Source: Siphonodentalium dalli
Taxonomy: Eukaryota > Mollusca > Scaphopoda > Gadilida > Siphonodentaliidae
Assembly (NCBI GenBank): GCA_032622095.1
Contig: CP136063.1
Coordinates: forward strand, 208,619,934-208,683,933
Length of the DNA: 64,000 nucleotides
Reading direction: 5' to 3'
Shown here one piece after another: positions 22,801 to 34,800 of this stretch (the first letter of the stretch is position 1; each line of letters starts with the position of its first letter). The notes under the pieces were generated by a model that saw only the letters and a list, made by a program, of their open reading frames with translations, ran no database searches and had not been told where the DNA came from. The position numbers were made by a program, and so were the translations under genes.

Positions 22801-25800
22801 TGGAGTCGATTAATTAGGGCATTACTGTATATCACATAGCAAATATCAAAATATCAAATAATCTGAAATTTGTTGTACCGGTACCATGTATTCTGTAGAA
22901 TACTCAAATGTGATTATGTGACTAGATCATGTGACTATATATTATGAAAATGAATGTTAATAAAAACCTTGGCACTCTGCCTATATATCCCTAGAAATGT
23001 GATTATGTTGACACATTTCTTGATTATTGACACTTATATGATAAATTCAAATAGTATAGTTATCTCATTATGCACTGTTCTATTCAAATATAGCGCAATA
23101 AATTATGATAATGCAGGATAATCAGCTATTTGGTTGCTCAATTGATAATTTTTCTCAAATTTACGGGGGGTGGGTGTCCAAAACTGACCGGAAAAAACTT
23201 CCTGAAACGGAAAAAAAAGGGTGGGTGTCCAAAATTGCCTAGAAAAAAAGGCCGGAAACGGAAGAAATTGGGTGGGTGGGTGGTCCGAGGCCGGAAAAAA
23301 AAAAAATCATCATACGTGCCTGGAATTTTTTTCCGACCCCCCCCAGGTCAAATCCTGGAATTGACAACGAACAAGATATCAGCAGGTGTTGTTGATTGTT
23401 GAGGTGCGTCACCGTGTCCATCGGAGTCGCTATTTTCATCATCGTCGGAGATTCATTTTCTTCTGAGTCCGATAAACAGTCATCTAAGTCAGAATAATCT
23501 GATATTTCACCCGGAATTATTTTCTTTCTCTGCCGCAAAGATGGCATATAGTATCCGCAGAAACTCAGGTGGACTAAACCAGGTGTATCATGAGAAAAAA
23601 CATTGAAAAATTACCGATAAAAACGTGTATGGGCGCGGCCATTTTTGTATGCATAATACGTCATCATCACCATACCGGAAATAGCTGATTCTATTAGAAT
23701 TACGATGTTTACCGCGGGAGTTTTGAAAATTCGTAATATGCGTATCTCGGCCCTTAAGGGTTAATGGAGGTGTTAACTTTTCCGAAACCATATAAAAACA
23801 CAACTAATATAGTTCCATTGTAATAATTTTATAAAATGACCGATATTTTTCAACTTTATTGAGGAATTAAAAAGTGACTTGCCAAAACTTTTGCCAAATG
23901 AAAACATTTTTTGCCAAATGTGAATTATTTTTGCCATTGTCAAATTTGGCAACTGGCAGCGCGAACCCTGCTGCAGCCTCCACTGCGATGAACCACATAC
24001 GTCACTTCAAGCCAATCATGCGCGCGTGATCGCTGCATGTTGTTATTGGGAGACTGTTGGAATTTGAACAATGTTACTTACAATTGTTTTGGTAATTTTG
24101 AAAAGTTGTTCATATTATTAATTAAATGTACTGGTATATGATTATAAGGAATTACTAGAAGATCAATTGGGGTAATTGGTTTTGACCTTCAGAGTGATTA
24201 AAATAAATTTTGTGATTCACACACTTTGTTTAATAACTCTGCCAGTCAAATCCAATGACCCCAATCGATATTCCAGTCATTTCTTATATGAACTCTAATG
24301 AACAGTTCATTACAGCTTCATGAATTGTTCTTGATGGGATCATCTAGTATGTTCATGAACTGTTCATCAAACCATTACAGGATCTTCTCAAGTTCATGAA
24401 AGTTCTTGAAAAGTTCCTGTTAATTAGTTCACAACTAAATAAAGAAGCATACAATTTAGTGAAAGTGGACTAAAGAGACTGGTTTATGGGTTATGATTTC
24501 ATCACCTTGGTTTAATTTTTAGCTATGATTTATTTATAGGAACAAACTCATGTGATGTATATACAGAAACAGAACAAGTCAGATCCTGTGATATGGAAAA
24601 CTCTGGCTAAAGTAAGCCTATAAATTAATAAATATATGGAAAACTCTGGCTAAAGTAAGCCTATAAATTAATAAATATAGAATACCAGCTGATGCACCCG
24701 ACTTTTCCCGGGCTATGTAGGGATTTCTTTGTGTTCGCCTCGATCGGTCCAGAAACATGCCTACATACCAAATTTGAGTCGGATCGGTCAAGGTCCAGAA
24801 ACATGCCTATATGAGCGAGGTCAAGGTCAAGGAAATGGTCGCACGTGAAATTGGACCCACCCATATTATTCCCGGTATCAAAGTAGGCCTACATACCAAA
24901 TTCGTGTGGGATCGGTCGAACAGTTTTTGAGTCTGTAACACACATACATACACACATACAGACAGAAGTTCCAAAATATATAATAGACTAGCTGATGTGC
25001 CCGACTTCATCCGGGCTATTTAGGGATTTCTTTGTGATCACCTCCGTCTAGGAAGAATATTAGCAGAAAGAAAAAAACTATTGTTCAATCGGTCCAGAAA
25101 CATACCTATATGAGCAAGGTCAAGGACAAGGCCCATATTGTTCCCGGGATCAATGTAGTCCCACATACCAAATTTGAGTCGGATCGGTCGAGCAGTTTTC
25201 GAGTCTATAACACATATACACACAGACAGACAGTTCCAAAATATATAATAGACTAGCAGGACCACTTGACCAGGGTGCTATAGTACCGTAGAGGGAAGTG
25301 ATCCCTGTATCTAACAATCCAGGTGGTATGTCCATTTTCACATTTGTGGACTAAGTTTCAGACGGAACTCATCCTTATAAACTATCAATACAATCATACA
25401 TAGTGTTGTAATGTTACAGACTGCTTAAATCGCATTTATAGCTGTGTAACAAACACACAAGGTCATTTCGGCAGACACCATTGTTGACTATATGCACTTT
25501 CAATAGGAACCCATTCTTGAGCTAATGCGTTCATGAGAGGTATAACATTGGATACCCATTGTTGGCGATATGAACTTTCTACAGGACATATTAAGTACTC
25601 TCGGTGAATATTAGTACTATCAAGTCAGACAAGTGTTTGTGCACTATATACAAAGAAACATCTTCAAATCGAACACATTTCGGACTTATATTTGTCTTCG
25701 GTTTAGATGTGCTGTTGATAGAAAATCGCACTATCCCACAAACTGAATCTGCCACCACAAAGAGTCACCAGGGCGCAAATTAATTGATACAAACACGATA

Positions 25801-28800
25801 ATTCAAACATATAGATTTAAACTAACGATGCAAATATATAAGACTAGCCGATGAGCCCGACGTTGTCCGGGCTATTCAAAAACCAAATTTCAAGTTGATA
25901 GCTCTACCCGTTTCTGAGATCTGGTCTGCGCATGCGCGAAGCTGGTGTCGCACGGGCTCGGCGACCCGATAAAATTCGTATCTGGGGCAAGATACATTCA
26001 CATACCAAATTTCAAGTCGATAGCTCCACCCGTTTCCGAGATCTCGTCTGCGCGAAGCTGGCGTCGCACGGGCTCGGCGACCCGATAAAATTCGTATCCG
26101 GGGCAAGATACATTCACATAGCAAATTTCAAGTCGATAGCTCCACCCGTTTCCGTAATCTCGTCTGCGCATGTGCGAAGCGGGCGCCGCACGGGCTCGCC
26201 AATACGACAACGTCGACCGCCTGGTCAAACTACACGCACATACCAAGTTTCGTCCCGATCGGTCGAGAATCGTAGATTTGTATTAATGACAGACAGACAA
26301 ACAGACAGAGGTCTTCAAAATATATATGAGATGTAGCTTCTGCCATGATTCTAACTTGATATATCCACTCATGAATGCCCCGACTCCATGTGTAAATGTA
26401 GCTTGCCTTTTCAATGAAAGTCTGTTATAGAAGAGTAATGGGATGGTACTTGGTCCAAAACAGTATCAACCCAACCAATACCCCAAGCTGTTGTGGACCT
26501 TGGTCTAATTGTTTTGAGAAACATTCACCTAGCTTATGTAATAAATAGAGGATCTACAACGAGTCCCCAGTTTATAGCGGAATTTACAAAACGAAGGCTC
26601 GGTCCAGACCTAATTTACTGGACGGGTTTTGTAAATTACACTATAAACTGGGGACGAGTTGTAGATTCTATTTATTACATGATCCAAAACACACTTAAAT
26701 CAACAAATGGGACGCAAAACTAACGTCGGCTTCTATAAGACATACATTGACGTTTCACTTAAAGGATTTATTCGGTCTAGAAACTACAAAACGCAATCGG
26801 AAAGCCCTCCCTGTTGTGATTAAAATGACCCCAAGTCCCATTCCGATCGCATAATAAATAACCCGTAAAATAAATAAATAATACCACCACCGGTATTCGG
26901 AGATTTCCGTGACTTGACTACGAGTGACGTAGTTGTGGGCGAGCAAATTAAAAACACAGATTCGGAGCCGGAGTTTATTATGCTGACTACGATGACGTAA
27001 TCGTAAGTCAGCCGATACTAAAATGCAGAGTCGTACGTGCGCGTGTGGTGTATAGATTACGTCGCTATTCAATGTGTTATCTAATTAATGAAGATTGTGT
27101 GGCCGCTTTAGCCGTTTATCTGGAATAGAAAACAATAATTATGTGAATAAAGTAATTGGTAGCGCCTAGAATGGTTGTTTTTGTAGCCATTAATAACATG
27201 CCGCCACATGACTGCTTTGTTGAATAGATGGCAGTAGTGCTTTGATGTCTCGTATTCACTGGACGATTTGTAATCACTCAGTGACTATTCATCAGTGTCA
27301 GTCGCGAACTTATTTGCACTGTAAAATGCCCCAAAGTGAATAGAAAGGGCGACGGAGGATCCCATTCACCTGGTCATACATAAGACGCGCCCAAATGTTA
27401 TATAAACACTGAGCTGAATAATGTTAACTCTATTTAGGCGCTTTTGTTTTTGTTGTTTGTTTTGTATATAAATATCCCGAGTATCCTCTCTAGAAAGTCA
27501 ATATCTGCCATCAAAATGTAAAATAAAACTAAAAAAAAAAACCAACAACAAACACAAACTGAAAAACAATGCCAGGCTAGCCTTCAATTAAAAAAAATGT
27601 CGTTATGCCAAACTGCAGCCTAATTAATAATCATTGTAGTTTCGACAGTCTGTTGTGTATTCGAGTGAATTATTTTGTTAACGCACTTATCGATCTTGAC
27701 TGGAAGGATTTTAGCAAGCTGTTCACAGTCGTGCACTTCTCCACACAAAATGTTTCGTATGAAGAAACAGACAGGAACATTATTATGACGAATATAAGCC
27801 ATCATGATACATGTACTAGTATAATAACCACCACCTTTTTAATCACACCCCATTTGTGTTTAATTGTACTCCTATAGCGCACAACGGGATGACACTGGTG
27901 TGTAAACTAGCTTCAGAAATTGGTACCATACAACGAAGAAGAAGCTATATGGCCTAACTTGTATTCTTTCAGAAAGTTAAATTAGTTTCGCACGAAATTC
28001 CGCTCGCTCATTGCATTTCTGCATAAATTAATCTCATTTCACACAACTTTTATCGCCTCAAAGTGCATTTTAGCCATCATTATTCGTTATATAATCCAAC
28101 ATTCTAGCAAATCCAGTTCATAATTCAGCACATTCAAACAGTTTTATTCCGTGATCGCTATATCGTAAATGCCTAGGTAATTAACCGGCGACTGCAATAT
28201 TTTATGCGTAATTTATCAACTCGTTACGCGATTGGCGGAATTATTTCAAGCTGTCACCGGTAAGCGTCGATGCATATGATCGGTCATGTGACCGCGTTGT
28301 GTCATGTGATCGCACTCACGTGATTTACACTTCGGTTATATCCACGATTTTTTTAATATCATAATAATAAAGATACTATCTGCTCGATTTAGAATTTTCT
28401 TGGCGAAATGGGTCTGTTAGACATATATTAGTATTATGACGATAAAAAAAATATTTTTTTGACAGACTAATTCCTTTAACTGTGCGATGTTTGCCCGCGT
28501 AAAGAAATAGTCCCAGATAAATAAAGACTCTCTGGCGTATTTAATGGCATATATTTAATGACATAATTTTACAAAAAATAATAAATAATAGAATTTTGAT
28601 TTATCCAGCCTTGGATATAATAAGCAACAGTTTTTAGAACCTTCATTTATCAAAGACATTGCACAATTGCATATTTTCATAACAATTAGAAGAAAAAAAT
28701 CAAAAAAATCGATTTAAATCAAATAAATCGATTTTTTTTAAATTTATTTTTTTTAAATAAAAAAAATCACCAGCGCTGTATGTTGCTGAACAACGGAAAT

Positions 28801-31800
28801 TGATACCAACGAAATTAAAGCCATTTACATGTACAGTATTTCACAACATGCCAAATTCCATGATTGCACATAAAAGGTTTAGACGGTCTCACAACAAACA
28901 TAGCCACATAACGGTATTTGATTTATTCATTGCACAAGACATACCATTTGTGCAGGTATGCAATTTTACAAGTATTGTATTTGTTCCTTTATGACAACAA
29001 ACATTTATGAATCTGTGTAAACTAATTAGTATTCCTGTGGAAGGAAAAGTTCTTTATTATTATATCCCCCTCCCCCATAATGAGTTATCAAGTTATGGGG
29101 GGGGGGGTATATAGGAATCAATGCTTTCTCTCACATGTGAGTCTCCCATAGGAAGCCTCGCATATTTAAGAGAATACATTGGCCTAACAATATTTATCTT
29201 GACCTTGTAAGCCAGTGCATTCTCATATATATGTGAAGCTCCCTATGGGAGATTTGCATATATAAGAGAATGCACAGGATCTTTAATGCTGCACCAGCAC
29301 AGCTCCCATCATGAAAGGCTTAAGAAACAAACACTTGTTGCCTTGGTGTGTATATAAAATTTGATTTAACCAAAAAAACTGATTGTAGGACAATGAGCCA
29401 TGTACCTACTAGTATTTCTTTTGTAATTTGACAATATGAACATGATTCCGCGAGTGATATGCAGATATTGTTTGTCGAAACATTCTTTGTAATAGTTCAC
29501 TTTTGATCTCCGCGCGATATCAGTTTCCACTAAAAAGCTAACTCTAACATCTATAATCGATATCACTATTAAATAAAACTCCATTTCTTGATCTTTTCTG
29601 CAAGATCTCCAGTATTGTACAGCTTATATATTATATCTTAATTGATAATCTGTATTATTAGATATAATTTATTTCTTGTCTCTTTCTTTAGTCTAGCCTT
29701 GATTTTAAACAATTAGTCAGTGTTTGAATTTATGATGGGATGAACATTTGAGGTGTTGACAGTGGAACATTTAATGTACCACATTTGTTGTAGTACATTT
29801 TAGAATTTTACCCAAAAAATACATCAAAATAACCATGGGAACATAAACTGTTATCCAATCAGGACAAGCCCTTTAACTTTTTTTCTGTTCTCTATTTCAG
29901 TGCTTCAAATTGTGGGACCTTGATGTGAGAGGTTTGCACAAGGTATGATAACTCTATAGAAATCTGATCATATTATATTTCAGCTGAATTCATGCTGTTT
30001 TATATGGGAGGATGGATGAGGGAGGGAAGCTTATTCTTTTGCCCAAGATTTATATAAATTAATCAACTATATAGATAATTTTATGATATAATGCTATAGA
30101 ACTTTCCAGCCAGTTTATGGAAACTCTCTACCATTGCTTTCTAAACAGTACATCAACGGAAACCCTTGGATAAATGGGGTGTTTGAACTTCAGTGAATTT
30201 GAAATTAAAAATGGTCAATAAATGTCTTCTTCAGATGATGATCATGATAGCTGCATGACAAAACAGTAGTTTTACAAATGAAAAAAACCCACTATTATTC
30301 AATTGAATTGATTTCTATACTTGTCAGTAGTCTTAATTTCTTTGTTACGGAAGATAACTTTAGATTTAGTTATGTGATTGATTTCAAATTTGTATATGGA
30401 TTACTCATACGAAAATTGAGATCAACTTCAAATTTTTACCCCAGTTATGATCTTCGTTGACTTATACTTTGAGAATCTTGGCATAGTTCGAATCTGGGCT
30501 GCGATCGATAATTTTTTTTAATTCTTATAATGTAAGAATACATGCAATGAATTTTTCGTCCATCATTGCGTGATTCAGAAAAGGTTAACATAGACAGTTG
30601 AAAACAAGGTTTGATTCATGGGTTGTTCCCAGAATCAAATTTTTCATTTCTAAAAAAGCAACCAGTCAATTGAAGCCACCTTATTCGGGGGATATATGTG
30701 TGACCTAGCGACCTTCTATTAAATACTCAAATGTGTAAATATTGGTGTTGAAAATACTGCAAAAGTACATTTAATCGTGGTCGTCCAATTTTCGTTGTTG
30801 CTGGAAACAAAAATTACCACAAAAAATATTCCTCAACAAAAGTTTTGCCAACTTAAACAATAGTGGTTGCCATTTTGGAAAATACTATGAGGGAGAAAAC
30901 TCTATTAAAGATATGGGTGGCCTGCGTAGTGGGTATAGCTGTTAAAATAGTCACATCCACTAAAACCGCCATAAACAAAAAGAATATTATATAATAGACA
31001 GATGCACGTTGTTCTTATACCAATCATAAATATCATGTACATTGCATGTTTTTGTCACGTTTGTATGCTTTGTTATGTAAACAAACATCAAAAATGTTGC
31101 AGAATCATTTATTTATTGACAAACACTTGGAACTACCAGTTGTTCCTTTGCGCTGTGGGAGGCTAAGATAAAGTTATTGGCACCATCAACAATCGCATTC
31201 AAATCACACCAAATTTTATTTTAATCGACCACCCATTCTACCCGATGTCAGTTCAAAATCCAGCTAATCCTTCATTTTTGGGAATGATCAGACAGAAAAC
31301 GTGTACATAATATAATTGTTCTTGCAAAGAGATGAATATTTTTCAATCCAGTTAGTATTTTCTCCTACCTATATATTGTAATACATACCATATAAGGAAT
31401 GTACTATATGATAGTATTATGAGTTGTAAGCTGTAGATGCTCCAATTTATGGGTTTTACAACCGACGTACAATGCTTGTGAATCTAAATAAGGAAATGAT
31501 GCAATATCTTGACTGCAAATTAACAGTTCACTGCGCTTTTTGAGAAACTAAACAACACTCGACCTGAATTTTCTCTGACACAAAGCGTGTTTTGTGAATA
31601 ATATCACATTCATATCATCATAATGCTATACTATTAGTATATTCTTGAGGAAATTATCATAATTTGATAAATGTTATTTCTAAATTATAACCTTCAACAA
31701 AGGCCGCCCATCCATTTAACCAGGGATACGTTCACATGAAGGTAGGTAATTCATACAATCTGGGGGTGTATTACTGGAAGAATAGCAATGGTCTAAATAT

Positions 31801-34800
31801 ACCATTAAATGAATCTAGTTATGTGAAAATAAATTTGAGATTGCTAGGGGGATTTGACTGATTTTTGTATGAACAGGTGTCGCCTGTGGTGGTCAAATAT
31901 CAATGTTGCCATTTTTAGCCATCTATTAAGAGGCACTTCATTTTGTCATTGGCTAATTATATATGGTGTACGTATAGCTTCATTAGGTGTTGACTTTGGC
32001 AAATAAACCCCAATTATTCTCCCAACAGGTTTTGTCATTTTATGTTTTTATTGGAGTATAAAATGTATGACACAATTGAGTGATTGACCAATCAACAAAC
32101 AGAATTTAGGGTGAAAAACATGGCCTATGTAAATATTAGCTGATCATCACATTGATGTCACTGTATTTAACATTAATATCACCAGACTTTTGGACTAGAA
32201 ATAAATTTGTCTATAATTACTGAGCAAATTGGTCCCAGTTGTGTGTTAAATTTTGAGAGGTTTTGAAAATGCACATGCGGCATGCCTTTTTAGCTCAACT
32301 TTACTTTGTAAAGTTTGAGCTATTGCCATGGCTTTGTCGTCCGTGTGTACGTAAGGCGTCAACAATGCAGGCTACAGGTCATACCTTTGGTCGGATCATT
32401 ATGAAATTTGGCAGACCAGAATGATTAATTTTGGGGTCATTCGGAAAAAAAACATGGCCACCAGCGGCCATCTTGGATTTCAAAATTCAATCCATTAGCA
32501 CGGGCTACAGGCCGTACTGTTTGTCTGATCATCATGAAATTTGTCATGGATGTTAATATTGAAATGTAGATGGGAACGAGTGATTTTGGGGTCATTCGGC
32601 CCAAAAACATGGCCGCCAGCAGCCATCTTGGATTTTACTCTTTGTATGACTAAATTCTTTAGCACGGGCTACAGGTCGTACTGTTAGTCTGATCATCATA
32701 AAATTTGTCAAGAATGTTAATAATGGCATGTAGATGGGAACGAGTCATTTTGGGGTCATTCGGACAAAAAACATGGCCGCCAGCAGCCATCTTGGATTTT
32801 ACTCTTTGTATGACTAAATCCTTTAGCACGGGCAATAGGTCGTACCTTTAGTCTGATCATCATAAAATTTGTCATGGCTGTTGAAATTGGAATGTAGATG
32901 AGAACGAGTCATTTTGGGTTCATTCGGACAAAAAACATGGCCACCAGCAGCCATCTTAGATTTCAAAATTTAATCCATTAGCACGCGCCAAAGGTCGTAC
33001 CGTTCGTCTGATCATCATGAAATTTGTCATGGATGTTACTATTGACATGTAGATGGGAACGAGTAATTTTGGGGTCATTCGGCCGAAAACCATGGCCGCC
33101 AGCAGCCATCTTGGATTTTACTCTTTGTATGGCTAAATCCTTTAGCACGGGCTACAGGTCGTACCTTTAGTCTGATCATCATAAAATTTGTCATGAATGT
33201 TAATAATGACATGTAGATGGGAACGAGTCATTTTGGGGTCATTCGGCCAAAAAACATGGCCGCCAGCAGCCATCTTGGATTTTACTCTTTGTATGACTAA
33301 ATCCTTTAGCACGGGATACAGGTCGTACCTTTAGTCTGATCATCATAAAATTTGTCATGGCTGTTGAAATTGGAATGTAAATGGGAACGAGTCATTTACA
33401 GCCAGCAGCCAACTTGGATTTTACTCTTTGTATGACTAAATTCTTTAGCATGGGCTACAGGTCGTACCTTTAGTCTGATCGTCATAAAATTTTTCATGGA
33501 TGTTAACAATGACATGTAGATGGGAACGACTCATTTTGGGGTCATTCGGCCGAAAACATGGCCGCCAGCAGCCATCTTGGATTTTACTTTTCTCTTCATG
33601 TCTATAAACTAGTATTAGACATTCAACTTTCCACATTCCTAATCGCTCCATTGACTGTAATACATTAAATTTTTCTCTTTCCAAGTTGAGCTACAGTGTT
33701 ATTGACACTTTCATTAGTTTTACAGTGAATATTTCATTATTTGCACTGAATATCTAATACATTTTTCAGGGTATGTGGCGACTGTTTAGAAATGGTACTC
33801 CTTTGCTGCTTATAGGCCACCCCGACTCTCCTTACAAGTAAGTCCCATTTACAAGCCTGGAAATAGTGTATCTGACATTTGTTTTAGTTACTTTTTCCCC
33901 TTCTGTTCAGTTTCTATATCCCCCAATATATACAGAAGATAAAATGCATAATCCAGGTGACTAATGGGTGAACATCACCATATTCAACTGGGGAACTTCA
34001 ATCTGATCCTAGGTCTCCTATAGCAGTTGAGGCCTAAGCAGAATGGGGTTCCCAGAGTGTGAATTTTGTGAGCTAGCCCACCATGCGGGATATTGTAATT
34101 AAATTCACCTTCTGGGGACCTCATTCTGCAAATTAGAACAAGTCTTCTTGGTCCACAACATCTTGGGATATCGGTTGGTTTGATGCTGTTTTGGAGCGAG
34201 TCCCTTTCCGTTAGTCTTCTGTAACGGACTTTACACCCAGGGCTGGAGTTATCTTGCTTGTATGTCTCCGGATTAGGTTGAATGGATGCTTTGCGTATAC
34301 GAACATAGAGGACAGACTTTCCCATGCATGATGATATCAAACATGGGTATGTCAGAGGTCAGTTGATTGTCAAAGCAACAAAATTTATAGGTAAACAAAG
34401 CCTTGTTTTCCAGACAATTTCATTTTGTCGTGCTATCAAAAAATGTATGTAAACAATATATTAAATGATTTAGCTTTTTCTATCACGATAAATGATATAA
34501 CATTTTGAAGATAGATTAATTGTGAACATGTCAGATGATTAATCACATTCAGGGTTTCAGATGAATACCAGGTTACATGTGTAAATGTAGTACGTCTTTT
34601 TAATGGTATGTCCATTATAGAAGACTAAGAGGACAGGACTCAGTCCAAAAGAGCACCAGCACCACCGATATCACAAGCTGTTGTGGACCGAGTTGACTTG
34701 ATATATCTACAAACGTCAGACACACTATTTCCTGGACTGCACAGTTATATAATGACCCCAGCTCGAGCCTCAGGTAATCAAGCCTGCAAATAGTGTGTCT

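Larger units (their letters stand above)
21670..23560 (-). pseudogene. piggyBac transposase remnant (N-terminal part, interrupted)
   Basis: On the minus strand, 23547 downward reads [20 protein letters not shown] followed by an acidic [13 protein letters not shown] stretch, typical of piggyBac N-termini, to about residue 65. An insertion (21875-23345) follows. Downstream the reading resumes with [11 protein letters not shown] and, after a frameshift near 21795, [17 protein letters not shown], which matches the start of the DDE_Tnp_1_7 domain. It breaks off near 21690, so all three catalytic Asp residues are missing. It is a dead gene that identifies the element. Confidence 0.75.
20970..23764 (-). 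mobile_element. piggyBac element, internally deleted, with its own insertions
   Basis: TTAACCCTTAAGGGCC at the left and GGCCCTTAAGGGTTAA at the right. On the minus strand from the right end it carries the N-terminal part of a piggyBac transposase. It lies inside the hAT-like element and hosts a poly-G-ended element. Confidence 0.85.
20598..23970. mobile_element. hAT-like MITE carrying nested transposons
   Basis: Left end CAGGGTCCGCGCTGG, right end CAGCGCGAACCCTG, flanked by a perfect 8-base duplication CTGCAGCC (20590-20597 and 23971-23978). Subterminal TTTGCCAAAT words sit at both ends. CAGGG-type termini with an 8-base target are hAT hallmarks. Without its nested passenger it would be only about 580 bases, so it is non-autonomous. 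Confidence 0.88.

Noticed and set aside
24591-24676. The duplicate exon ends read as extra mutually exclusive exons
   Set aside because: The copies lack an acceptor and contain only the exon's last bases, so they cannot be separate exons.
25932-26336. 134-codon plus-strand frame and two minus-strand frames in the same place
   Set aside because: All are produced by the roughly 115-base repeat monomers (repeating SRSIAPPVS-like phrases), not by a gene.
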